Part shown: positions 1 to 5,011 of the stretch, one piece after another
Layout of the letters: every line of letters starts with the position of its first letter
Position numbering within the stretch: the first letter of the stretch is position 1
Notes under the pieces: model-generated
The model's database searches: none
What the model was told of the DNA's origin: nothing
The model's input: only the letters and a program-made list of their open reading frames with translations
Translations under genes and position numbers: made by a program
From: Nitrospinae bacterium RIFCSPLOWO2_12_FULL_45_22
GTDB lineage: Bacteria > 2-12-FULL-45-22
DNA: 6,446 nt
NCBI GenBank assembly: GCA_001803565.1
Contig: MHDQ01000184.1
Location: 1 to 6,446 of the forward strand
Direction of reading: 5' to 3'

Positions 1-2
1 CC

Positions 3-275
3 TTTGAATGGGATGAGGAGAAAGATAAGGAAAACCAAACTAAGCACAATGTCTCTTTTTCATTGGCTCAACAGGCGTTTCTTGATCCTCACCGTGTCAT
101 TGTCGAGGATATTAACCATAGTACAGAAGAGGAAAGATTTTACTGCATTGGCCGTGTCGGTGACGGCATAATGACCGTGAGGTTTACGTATAGGGCTAAT
201 GTTATCCGCATTTATGGTGCGGGGTATTGGAGAAAAGGGAGGAAGATTTATGAGGAGCAAAATAAAATATACTGA
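3..275 (+). CDS. brnT: BrnT family toxin (type II toxin-antitoxin), 5' end missing
   Basis: This is a RelE-fold ribonuclease toxin of the BrnT family, which cleaves RNA and is neutralised by BrnA. The reading frame is open from base 3 with no start inside the window, so a few N-terminal residues are lost; 90 residues remain, about a full BrnT domain. Family signatures are visible: an N-terminal FEWDEEK, then KHNVSF and AFLDP, a central EERFYCIGR, and a C-terminal IRIYGAGYWRKGRKIYEE. The GAGYWRKG ending replaces the SARRAT-type ending of many BrnT proteins, pointing to a separate subfamily. The gene overlaps the downstream brnA by 26 bp, the usual toxin-first, antitoxin-second order. An internal TTG at 63 is not the start, because conserved BrnT sequence lies upstream of it. 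The family call is firm; activity is not shown. Confidence 0.88.
   Translation, partial: FEWDEEKDKENQTKHNVSFSLAQQAFLDPHRVIVEDINHSTEEERFYCIGRVGDGIMTVRFTYRANVIRIYGAGYWRKGRKIYEEQNKIY
236..243 (+). promoter_or_regulatory. Ribosome binding site that fixes the brnA start
   Basis: AGGGAGGA lies six bases before the ATG at 250, inside the end of brnT. An upstream in-frame ATG at 199 has no comparable site and would add 17 residues encoded entirely within brnT, so the start at 250 is preferred. Confidence 0.75.
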
Positions 276-489
276 TGAACCGATGGGCGAACTGAGAGTC
301 ATTAAGGATTTTCTTCCTCCACCGGATCAGTTGGTATTGAAAGAAGAAAACGTTAAGGTAACGATCTCTTTGAAAAAATCGAGTGTTGAATTTTTTAAGA
401 AAGAGGCCAAAAAACATCATACTTCATACCAAAAAATGATTAGACAGGTTATCGATTGGTACACTTCACATTATCAAAAGAGTGCCTAA
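250..489 (+). CDS. brnA: BrnA family antitoxin, ribbon-helix-helix DNA-binding protein
   Basis: The 79-residue product is a CopG/MetJ-type ribbon-helix-helix antitoxin that should bind BrnT and repress the shared promoter. The N-terminal half (about residues 1-34) carries the basic and proline-rich segment MRSKIKYTDEP and FLPPPDQ, which fits the toxin-binding part of BrnA. The C-terminal half is the DNA-binding module: a beta strand at 35-41 (VKVTISL), a helix at about 43-56 and a second helix at about 59-73 (SYQKMIRQVIDWY). The start at 250 has a strong ribosome binding site and overlaps brnT by 26 bp, so translation is probably coupled. The stop codon at 487-489 lies inside the R'' box (GCCTAAC) of the following attC-like site, as happens in compact integron cassettes. 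No separate promoter was seen; it should lie before brnT, outside the window. Confidence 0.85.
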   Translation: MRSKIKYTDEPMGELRVIKDFLPPPDQLVLKEENVKVTISLKKSSVEFFKKEAKKHHTSYQKMIRQVIDWYTSHYQKSA

Positions 490-543
490 CAAAGCATTCC
501 AACGGATGGCATGGGACGCCACCGCTAATTTTGCATGTTAGTG
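484..543 (+). repeat. attC-like integron recombination site (60 bp)
   Basis: The element starts with GCCTAAC (484-490), which fits the R'' consensus RYYYAAC, and ends with GTTAGTG (537-543), an R' box that keeps the essential GTT but departs from GTTRRRY in its last two bases. The core folds as CGG, a bulged A at 506, TGGC (503-510), a 7-base loop, then GCCACCG (518-524); a bulged base in the stem is typical of attC. Its length equals that of the classical 59-base element, and from memory its layout (AAC plus spacer, a CATTC block, stem, a TAATT block, GTTAG) matches aadA-type attC sites position by position. It lies directly after brnA, as expected for a cassette end. The imperfect R' box keeps confidence moderate. 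Confidence 0.62.
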
Positions 544-572
544 GCTAAGAAATCGTAAATGAGAATAGAGAG

Positions 573-713
573 GTGAAGAAAATTCAAAAGAAAAGATTGT
601 ATTTAGACGTTTGCACCTTGTGCCGTCCCTTTGATGACCAGAACATGATGCGTATACGCCTTGAAACAGATGCATTCTATTTGATTCTTCGGAATATACA
701 AAATAAAACCTAG
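573..713 (+). pseudogene. PIN-domain toxin, N-terminal fragment
   Basis: A 46-codon frame starts at GTG 573, right after AGAGAG, and ends at TAG 711. It reads LYLDVCTLCRPFDDQ followed by MRIRLETDAFYLIL. This is the N-terminal beta strand with the first conserved acidic residue (Asp12) of a PIN-domain ribonuclease, plus the RIRLET segment seen in one PIN subfamily (recalled from family knowledge). Full PIN toxins run about 130-160 residues and need three or four acidic residues; only the first part is present, so it should be inactive. After the stop, a shifted frame (716-763) reads VMNPIDFC, which could be a decayed continuation, and its TGA overlaps the ATG of the next gene. It could instead be a short expressed peptide, but a decayed toxin is more likely. 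Confidence 0.6.
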
Positions 714-759
714 TATCAGTAATGAATCCAATAGATTTCTGCATTAGGGAGGATTTGAG

Positions 760-963
760 ATGAAGCAAGGTCAATTTATTAGCGAAGATAGACTGTTTAA
801 AAAAGCCATTGACATTCTGATGGAAAAATTGGGTCCAGTAGAGACAAATCGGTTTCTGTCCTTACCCTCGAAAGAAAGGATGGAATCGGTAAAACGACAT
901 CGAAAATGGCAGTCTAAGCTTGATAAAGACACTTTTTTCAATGAAGTTTTCGGAAATCAGTAG
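760..963 (+). CDS. Small hypothetical protein, possible antitoxin partner of the PIN fragment
   Basis: The ATG at 760 has a strong ribosome binding site (AGGGAGGA at 746-753, six bases upstream), so this 67-residue protein is probably translated. It is highly charged and appears all-helical: helix about 9-24, a turn at GPVE (25-28), a helix-break motif RFLSLPSKER (31-40), then a basic helix ESVKRHRKWQSKLDKD (42-57) and a hydrophobic end FFNEVFG. There is no signal peptide, membrane segment or known catalytic motif. Its size, its position next to a PIN fragment, and its placement between two attC-like sites suggest an antitoxin-type protein. The SVKRHRKWQ..LDKD..F pattern feels familiar from small proteins paired with PIN toxins, but this is recall, not a search. 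The function is otherwise unknown. Confidence 0.7.
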   Translation: MKQGQFISEDRLFKKAIDILMEKLGPVETNRFLSLPSKERMESVKRHRKWQSKLDKDTFFNEVFGNQ

Positions 964-973
964 GGGCATAATG

Positions 974-1093
974 GCCTAACAACCGTTATCGGCGATGATA
1001 TTATGTGAAATATCGTCTCGAGGCAATACAAATCCTCTGACCCGAATGGTAAATTTTTTTTGAGCCTTGCGAAGGATAAAAGGGAAGTTAGGC
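974..1093 (+). repeat. attC-like integron recombination site (120 bp)
   Basis: The ends are GCCTAAC (974-980) and GTTAGGC (1087-1093). They are exact inverted copies that match the R'' and R' consensus at every position; with flanking bases the inverted match is 8 bp. TTATC (986-990) can pair with GATAA (1075-1079), leaving spacers of 5 and 7 bases next to the R boxes, as in the unpaired central spacer of attC. The interior contains a 9-bp hairpin, GATGATATT (994-1002) with AATATCGTC (1009-1017), containing one G-T pair. The length lies within the 57-141 bp range known for attC. It begins 11 bases after the stop of the 67-residue gene. A T8 run (1054-1061) lies in the loop region. Confidence 0.6.
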
Positions 1094-1110
1094 CTAGCTC
1101 CCAGCAAGGC
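1064..1110. repeat. Nested inverted repeat at the convergent gene junction
   Basis: GCCTTGC (1064-1070) and GCAAGGC (1104-1110) are perfect inverted copies. Inside them GGGA (1082-1085) pairs with TCCC (1099-1102) around the palindrome TAGGCCTA (1089-1096). The structure sits between the end of the cassette region and the 3' end of the crotonase operon. Read from the minus strand it is followed by an A run, not a T run, so it is not a standard intrinsic terminator, though it could stabilise the operon 3' end. It overlaps the R' box of the second attC-like site. Confidence 0.4.
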
Positions 1111-1126
1111 ATCCAATATTTAATGT

Positions 1127-2041
1127 TTAGGCCTTGGGGGTAGCGCTGGCTGCTCTCTGGGCCACAAACCCTTTAAGGCCCCGGTCTCTCCTCTCTTTAT
1201 ACAAGCTGATTTCATCGGGCCGGAAGCGGATATACTGCAGCATCAGATGCGCGCCATAATGGGCCCTCATGGCAGTTCCCCAGCCATTGATGTCCAACAT
1301 ACCACTAAACCATTCCTTAGCCAGGGTAAAGACCTCCGCAGGGAGGAGGCTAAGCATCTCAGCCCAGCGATTCACTTCCTCATCCAGCTTTTCTTTAGGC
1401 ACTGCCAGGTTTACCGTACCCAATTGCTCAGCCTCTTTGCCCGAAATCTCTGGCAGCATCCGGCCGCAATAAGCCTTATTAGAGCCAATGGGATAGATGG
1501 GATAATTGTTTATCCCATTAACGAAGCGACCAAAACCCCGGGCGCCAAACTGGGCATCCTCGGCTGCGATAGTAATGTCACACATGGCGGCTACAATCTC
1601 GCCCGCACCGATGCAATAGCCATGCACCTGGGCAATAGTTGGTTTAGGGTAGTTAAAGATGTCTTCATGCTTGTTGCAGCGCCGGCGCTCGAAGCCATAA
1701 TAGTCCACCACCGTGGGATTTAAACTGGGGCTTACCGGTGGGGATTCCTCTTCTTTGGGTGAGCTAAGGTCATGCCCAGCAGAAAAATTTATCCCGGCCC
1801 CCCTTATAACCACCACCTTAACCTCAGGGTCATCATTAGCCTGGTGGAGCCCAGCCAGCATATCGCCAAACATACCATCATTATAGGCATTACGTTTTTC
1901 CGGGCGATTCAGGGTAATATAGGCTATCTTGCCTTTTTTCTCATAAAGGGCATCTTTATACTGCCTGCCCTGATACTCCATATGTTCCCATTGGCAGAAT
2001 TGGTACTGGGTCTTAAAATCCCAACCAAACCCGGTAGGCAT
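1127..2041 (-). CDS. Enoyl-CoA hydratase/isomerase (crotonase) family protein, atypical active site
   Basis: This 304-residue protein is the last gene of the crotonase operon. It has an N-terminal extension of about 28 residues before the usual first strand, then LNRPEKRNAYND (44-55), the first oxyanion-hole segment INFSAGHDL (84-92) and the second segment HGYCIGAGEIVAAMCD (140-155). An insert at about 93-130 contains a proline-rich stretch and YYGFERRRCNKH. Aligned by eye to rat mitochondrial hydratase, the Glu144 position is Ile149 (with Glu148 adjacent) and the Glu164 position is Gly169, so neither catalytic Glu is kept. CoA-thioester binding is likely, but the reaction is unknown; simple hydration is doubtful. 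The ATG at 2041 follows AAGGAGGG at good spacing. That site overlaps the stop codon of the preceding gene 12 bases upstream, implying coupled translation. No terminator was found after it. Confidence 0.85.
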   Translation of the reverse strand: MPTGFGWDFKTQYQFCQWEHMEYQGRQYKDALYEKKGKIAYITLNRPEKRNAYNDGMFGDMLAGLHQANDDPEVKVVVIRGAGINFSAGHDLSSPKEEESPPVSPSLNPTVVDYYGFERRRCNKHEDIFNYPKPTIAQVHGYCIGAGEIVAAMCDITIAAEDAQFGARGFGRFVNGINNYPIYPIGSNKAYCGRMLPEISGKEAEQLGTVNLAVPKEKLDEEVNRWAEMLSLLPAEVFTLAKEWFSGMLDINGWGTAMRAHYGAHLMLQYIRFRPDEISLYKERRDRGLKGFVAQRAASATPKA

Positions 2042-2053
2042 AATTATCCCTCC

Positions 2054-2899
2054 TTAGAAATTTAGTTTCTTGTATGGCACATCCCTCTGCTTCAGGGCCT
2101 GCTCTAGTCCCTTTTGCTCTCTTACTTTAAAGAAATCAAAATCATCCGGGCCGGGCTGGCGGCGCTGCATAGCAACCGCCATACTGTCGGTAAAGCGCCA
2201 GGCCCCACCTAATCCCCTGGACTCTATAGCGGCATTGAGGGTGTCTTTGGTTATTGCCAGGGCATCACTATGTACCAGGCTTATACCCTCAGCCAGGTTC
2301 TTGACTTCTGATTCTAGCTTTGCTAGTGGGACAACCTGATTTATCAGACCCCACTCCTCTGCCTCCCGGGCCGTGAGGTAGCGACCGGAAAAGAATATTT
2401 CTTTAGCACGTTTGATACCTAGTAACCAGAGGAGAAGGGGCATCTGGGGCAGAATGCCGGAGCGTAGTGCAGGGTCACCGAACAAGGCATCTTCTGAAGC
2501 AATAGTGATATCACAAGCTAAAGCCAGGTAAAACCCCAGGCCAGTACAATACCCATGCACCTGCGCAATAGTTGGCTTGGCAATATTAAATATATATTCC
2601 AGGCGCCGGGTCTGTCGTCTCGCATTCGTTAAAAGGGTTTTGTAAGGTAAGGCAGTGCCAGGTGGTGGCAGAAGCACCTCAGCGGTCCCTTGGGCGCTCA
2701 AGTCCTGGCCAACACTGAATGCCTTCCCTGCGCCCCTTACTACCACTACCTTGATGTCCAGGTCTGGTTCAATAGCAGCAAAGGTCTTATCCAACTCTGC
2801 TAACATAGCATCATTTATGGCATTGAGCTGATCAGGTCGGTTCAGTGTTACCCAACCTATGTTATTGGCCTTTTCATAAAGTATATGTTGAAACTCCAT
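2054..2899 (-). CDS. Enoyl-CoA hydratase/isomerase (crotonase) family protein lacking both catalytic Glu
   Basis: The 281-residue product has a full crotonase fold: LNRPDQLNAIND (19-30), oxyanion segment KAFSVGQDL (59-67), a variable loop with PPPGTALPY (78-86), the second oxyanion segment HGYCTGLGFYLALACD (115-130), and FGDPALRSG (140-148). The residue matching rat Glu144 is Tyr124 and that matching Glu164 is Ala144, so classical enoyl-CoA hydration is unlikely. Isomerase, hydrolase or lyase chemistry on an acyl-CoA, or a structural role with a paralogue, remain possible. The C-terminal end (FFKVREQKGLEQALKQRDVPY) closely resembles that of the upstream paralogue at 3027-3911, indicating gene duplication. 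The start at 2899 has AAGGAGG five bases upstream. The gene is separated from its upstream neighbour by 127 nt of repeats, and from its downstream neighbour by 12 nt. Confidence 0.86.
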   Translation of the reverse strand: MEFQHILYEKANNIGWVTLNRPDQLNAINDAMLAELDKTFAAIEPDLDIKVVVVRGAGKAFSVGQDLSAQGTAEVLLPPPGTALPYKTLLTNARRQTRRLEYIFNIAKPTIAQVHGYCTGLGFYLALACDITIASEDALFGDPALRSGILPQMPLLLWLLGIKRAKEIFFSGRYLTAREAEEWGLINQVVPLAKLESEVKNLAEGISLVHSDALAITKDTLNAAIESRGLGGAWRFTDSMAVAMQRRQPGPDDFDFFKVREQKGLEQALKQRDVPYKKLNF

Positions 2900-2918
2900 C
2901 TCCGCCTCCTTGTTTAGT

Positions 2919-3028
2919 TAGGTCATCAGTCACTGGTCATTGGGTCATTTGGTTACTGGGTTATTAGGTTATTGACTCATGGGAGTGACCGATACCTAAT
3001 CACGTAATGACCTAATAACCTAATGACT
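2919..3028. repeat. Tandem octamers forming a long imperfect inverted repeat between operon genes
   Basis: Five octamers of consensus KGGTYATT run head to tail at 2934-2973 (TGGTCATT, GGGTCATT, TGGTTACT, GGGTTATT, AGGTTATT), with a looser copy before them at 2920-2927. Inverted copies (AATGACCT, AATAACCT) follow at 3006-3021. Together, 2951-2973 and 3006-3028 form two 23-base arms matching at 18 positions; all mismatches are transitions, and the core 15 bases match at 14. The loop is 32 bases. The right arm ends within the stop codon of the 3027-3911 gene. In the operon mRNA this would be a strong stem between two genes. It is not a CRISPR: there are no spacers. It resembles small dispersed palindromic intergenic elements. 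Confidence 0.7.
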
Positions 3029-3911
3029 ATCTTTTGGGCATAGGGAAATGTTTTAGGAAGGGAAGGTCCCTCTGCCGGATAGCCTCTTTCATGCCTTTCT
3101 CTTCCCTGACCCGGTGGAAATCAAATCCTCCGCGATCAATATAGCTGCGGCCGGGGCGCTGGGCAGCGCTCAAGGCATGATAATTTGTGGCCAGGCGCCA
3201 GCCCGCAGCCAATCCTGCCATGTCAAAGCTAGCCCGGTCAAAGGCAAACCAGCCTACCTGCATATCAAACCCACCGATAGTGCCATACTTAGCTAAAGTA
3301 TCGGCATTGATAGCTACCTCTTCCTCCAGTTGTGCTGCTGGCAGGGACTTCATTACCAGCCCCAATCTTTCTGCCTCCCGGCCATCTATATATTTGCCGG
3401 TAAGGAGTAGTTCTTTGGCCTTCTTAAGCCCTATGCGCCATACCCATAATGGGTTGGTAGGGGATAGGCCTATCCGGATGGATGGGTCACCAAAGATACT
3501 ATTCTCAGCAGCTATAACGGTACGGCAGCACATGGCCAGGTCACAGCCCATACCCAGGCAATAGCCTTCTACCTGCGCAATGGTCCAGCGAGGGAAATCA
3601 AAGATAGCCTGCCAGCGCAAATAGCTCTTCATAGCCGCTTCATATAGGTCACTCAGGAAGGGCTTAGTATTGGGGTCGGGTGGCATTACTTCAGCAGTAT
3701 CTATTCCAGTGAGGTCTTGCCCGGCGCTGAAGTTCCCTCCTGCTCCTTTGATGATTACTACCCAGATATTGGAATCTTTTTGTAACTCTGCCAGGCCCGC
3801 TTCGATCTCCCGGAGCATGGTATCGTTTATGGCATTTAATTTCTCTGGCCGATTAAGCACCAGCCTCCCTATCTTACCCTCTTTTTCTAATTTTATGGTC
3901 TGATAAGCCAT
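3027..3911 (-). CDS. Enoyl-CoA hydratase/isomerase (crotonase) family protein, Glu-to-Asp/Ser active site
   Basis: This 294-residue crotonase-fold protein is the second gene of the operon. Segments in order: LNRPEKLNAIND (19-30), first oxyanion segment GNFSAGQDL (59-67), a loop with MPPDPNTKPF (76-85), second oxyanion segment EGYCLGMGCDLAM (115-127), and FGDPSIRIGLSP (140-151). The rat Glu144 position is Asp124 (conservative) and the Glu164 position is Ser144, so one catalytic acid may remain. A C-terminal insert at about 205-255, rich in aromatic residues and alanine, is longer than in the downstream paralogue and may shape the acyl pocket. The ending FHRVREEKGMKEAIRQRDLPF matches that paralogue's. 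The ATG at 3911 has AAGGAGA at good spacing. The gap to the first gene is 26 nt. CoA-thioester binding is likely; the substrate is unknown. Confidence 0.87.
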   Translation of the reverse strand: MAYQTIKLEKEGKIGRLVLNRPEKLNAINDTMLREIEAGLAELQKDSNIWVVIIKGAGGNFSAGQDLTGIDTAEVMPPDPNTKPFLSDLYEAAMKSYLRWQAIFDFPRWTIAQVEGYCLGMGCDLAMCCRTVIAAENSIFGDPSIRIGLSPTNPLWVWRIGLKKAKELLLTGKYIDGREAERLGLVMKSLPAAQLEEEVAINADTLAKYGTIGGFDMQVGWFAFDRASFDMAGLAAGWRLATNYHALSAAQRPGRSYIDRGGFDFHRVREEKGMKEAIRQRDLPFLKHFPMPKR

Positions 3912-3937
3912 CTTTAGCTCTCCTTAGTCTGAGTAAA

Positions 3938-4771
3938 CTATTCTTCATATACTCCCGGGAAGCTCTCTTTCCTCCTGAACTTCAGAGGATCAGGCTTTTT
4001 CTTCTCCCAGAAAGATTGCTTATAATATTTTGCCTCCTCACTTCCATAATATTTCCAGATAGCATCATACATCAGCAGTTCCAGCCCTCTTATGTCAGCG
4101 CTAACGGCATTAAAAGCGTATTTGAGGGCCCTGATAGCGCCAGGGCTCTTTGCCAGAATCTCATCACACCACTTATCTACTTCTTCTTCTAACTTGTCAG
4201 GCGGGACCACTGCATTCACCAGTCCCATTTCTAATGCCTCTTTAGCGGTATAGCGCCGACATAGATACCAGATTTCTCTCGCCTTCTTTTCTCCCACTAT
4301 CCTGGTCAAATAAGCGGCGCCATAAGCAGCATCGTAGCTCCCTACCATAGGGCCAGCTTGACCGAACTGGGCGGTCTCTGAGGCTATAGTAAGGTCACAG
4401 AGCTGGTGCAGAACCTGCCCCCCACCTATGGCAAAGCCATTTACTGCGGCAATAACAGGTTTAGGTGTCTCCCTTATAAGGGTATGAACCCGGGGAACAT
4501 TCTTGAGCATATCAGACCTATAGCCTGCCTCTGCTTCCTTGGCGTCTCCTCCGGTACAGAATGCCTTGTTACCTGCACCAGTAAGGACTACTACCCCAAT
4601 CTTATCATCCTCACCAGCATCCATCAGCGCCTCTCCTAGCTCTTTACCAGTATGGGAGGTAAAGGCATTGAAGGCTTGTGGTCTGTTTATGGTTATCCTG
4701 GCTACTCCTGGTCTCTTCTCATAGATAATATCTGTGAAATTAAATCCCGCTACTTTTTCCCACTGTGCCAT
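3938..4771 (-). CDS. MenB/BadI-like crotonase: dihydroxynaphthoyl-CoA synthase or ketocyclohexanecarboxyl-CoA hydrolase type
   Basis: The 277-residue product is the first gene of the operon and belongs to the MenB/BadI branch of the crotonase superfamily, whose members form a ring by Dieckmann-type condensation (MenB) or open one by the reverse reaction (BadI). Signatures: AFCTGGD (70-76) and GFAIGGGQV (112-120) for the oxyanion hole; GPMVGSYDAAYG (140-151), giving catalytic Ser145 and Asp147; AREIWYLCRRY (164-174); and YYGSEE (241-246), whose Tyr242 matches the MenB active-site Tyr. The glycine at 140 resembles bicarbonate-dependent type I MenB. The ending EKKKPDPLKF is typical. No other menaquinone gene is nearby and three crotonase paralogues follow, so a degradative ring-opening role seems more likely than menaquinone synthesis, but sequence alone cannot decide. 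The start is ATG 4771, set by a strong ribosome binding site; a TTG at 4792 would place that site inside the gene. Confidence 0.85.
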   Translation of the reverse strand: MAQWEKVAGFNFTDIIYEKRPGVARITINRPQAFNAFTSHTGKELGEALMDAGEDDKIGVVVLTGAGNKAFCTGGDAKEAEAGYRSDMLKNVPRVHTLIRETPKPVIAAVNGFAIGGGQVLHQLCDLTIASETAQFGQAGPMVGSYDAAYGAAYLTRIVGEKKAREIWYLCRRYTAKEALEMGLVNAVVPPDKLEEEVDKWCDEILAKSPGAIRALKYAFNAVSADIRGLELLMYDAIWKYYGSEEAKYYKQSFWEKKKPDPLKFRRKESFPGVYEE

Positions 4772-4780
4772 TTTATCTAA

Positions 4781-4789
4781 CCCTCCTTT
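4781..4789 (-). promoter_or_regulatory. Ribosome binding site that fixes the MenB/BadI-like gene start
   Basis: On the minus strand AAAGGAGGG lies nine bases before ATG 4771. The longer reading from TTG 4792 adds seven residues encoded by this very site and has no site of its own, so it was rejected. Confidence 0.75.
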
Positions 4790-4844
4790 CAAGCTTCAGC
4801 TCAAAGATTTTATCACCTCTCCTGTAAGATCACTTCTTTAAGCT

Positions 4845-4873
4845 ACTATACCAAATACTCCACAATTAATCAA
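4845..4873 (-). promoter_or_regulatory. Candidate sigma-70-type promoter for the crotonase operon
   Basis: Read on the minus strand: TTGATT (-35, 4873-4868), a 17-base spacer, then TATAGT (-10, 4850-4845). This matches 4 of 6 and 5 of 6 consensus bases. Transcription would start near 4838, giving a leader of about 65 bases before ATG 4771. It is the best match I found on this strand in the divergent region. Confidence 0.45.
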
Positions 4874-4902
4874 TACGTAACCGTTCACTAAGAGGGAATA
4901 GT

Positions 4903-4931
4903 TGCCACAGAGCTTCGTGCCCTTGGTGGCA
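4903..4931. repeat. Inverted repeat TGCCAC-N17-GTGGCA in the divergent region
   Basis: Six-base arms at 4903-4908 and 4926-4931 are perfect inverted copies. They lie between the two candidate divergent promoters, upstream of both, where a shared regulator could bind. The arms are short, so chance is not excluded. Confidence 0.25.
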
Positions 4932-4948
4932 GAAAAAAGTTAAAGGGA

Positions 4949-4977
4949 TTAACTTAGCAACTATTTTATGGTAGAAT
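4949..4977 (+). promoter_or_regulatory. Candidate sigma-70-type promoter for the UDP-sugar pyrophosphorylase gene
   Basis: TTAACT (4949-4954), a 17-base spacer and TAGAAT (4972-4977) match the -35 and -10 consensus at 4 of 6 and 5 of 6 positions. Transcription would begin near 4984, leaving a leader of about 115 bases before ATG 5099. The long leader contains the palindrome at 5012-5022. Confidence 0.38.
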
Positions 4978-5011
4978 GGCTTACGAGAGATAAAACCAGG
5001 GCTATTTAGCT

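Larger units (their letters stand above)
538..1087 (+). mobile_element. Putative integron gene cassette
   Basis: If both attC-like sites are real, recombination between G and TT of the R' boxes defines a 550-bp unit. It contains the PIN-domain fragment, the 67-residue ORF and most of the second attC-like site. This size and content (a small toxin-antitoxin-type module with an attC at its 3' end and genes on the same strand) are typical of chromosomal integron cassettes. No integrase gene and no attI are in the window, so mobility is inferred from the two sites alone. Confidence 0.5.

Noticed and set aside
538-774. Minus-strand frame covering the first part of the second cassette
   Set aside because: It has no family motif and lies opposite the PIN fragment, whose + strand reading matches a known fold.
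1040-1061. Intrinsic terminator before the T8 run on the + strand
   Set aside because: The only hairpin before it is ACC/GGT with a 3-bp stem, too weak to call.
1124-1132. Third R'-like box GTTTAGGCC near the operon end
   Set aside because: It covers the stop codon of the last crotonase gene, deviates from GTTRRRY and has no partner R'' box.
1247-1723. A long open frame on the + strand antisense to the last crotonase gene
   Set aside because: It has no ribosome binding site or recognisable motif, while the minus-strand frame has a complete crotonase fold; it is a shadow. The same applies to + frames at 2070-2339, 3114-3296, 3187-3564, 3670-3903, 4406-4639 and 4539-4724.
2934-3021. CRISPR array
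   Set aside because: The repeat units are 8 bp, contiguous and without spacers, and they are inverted in the second half.
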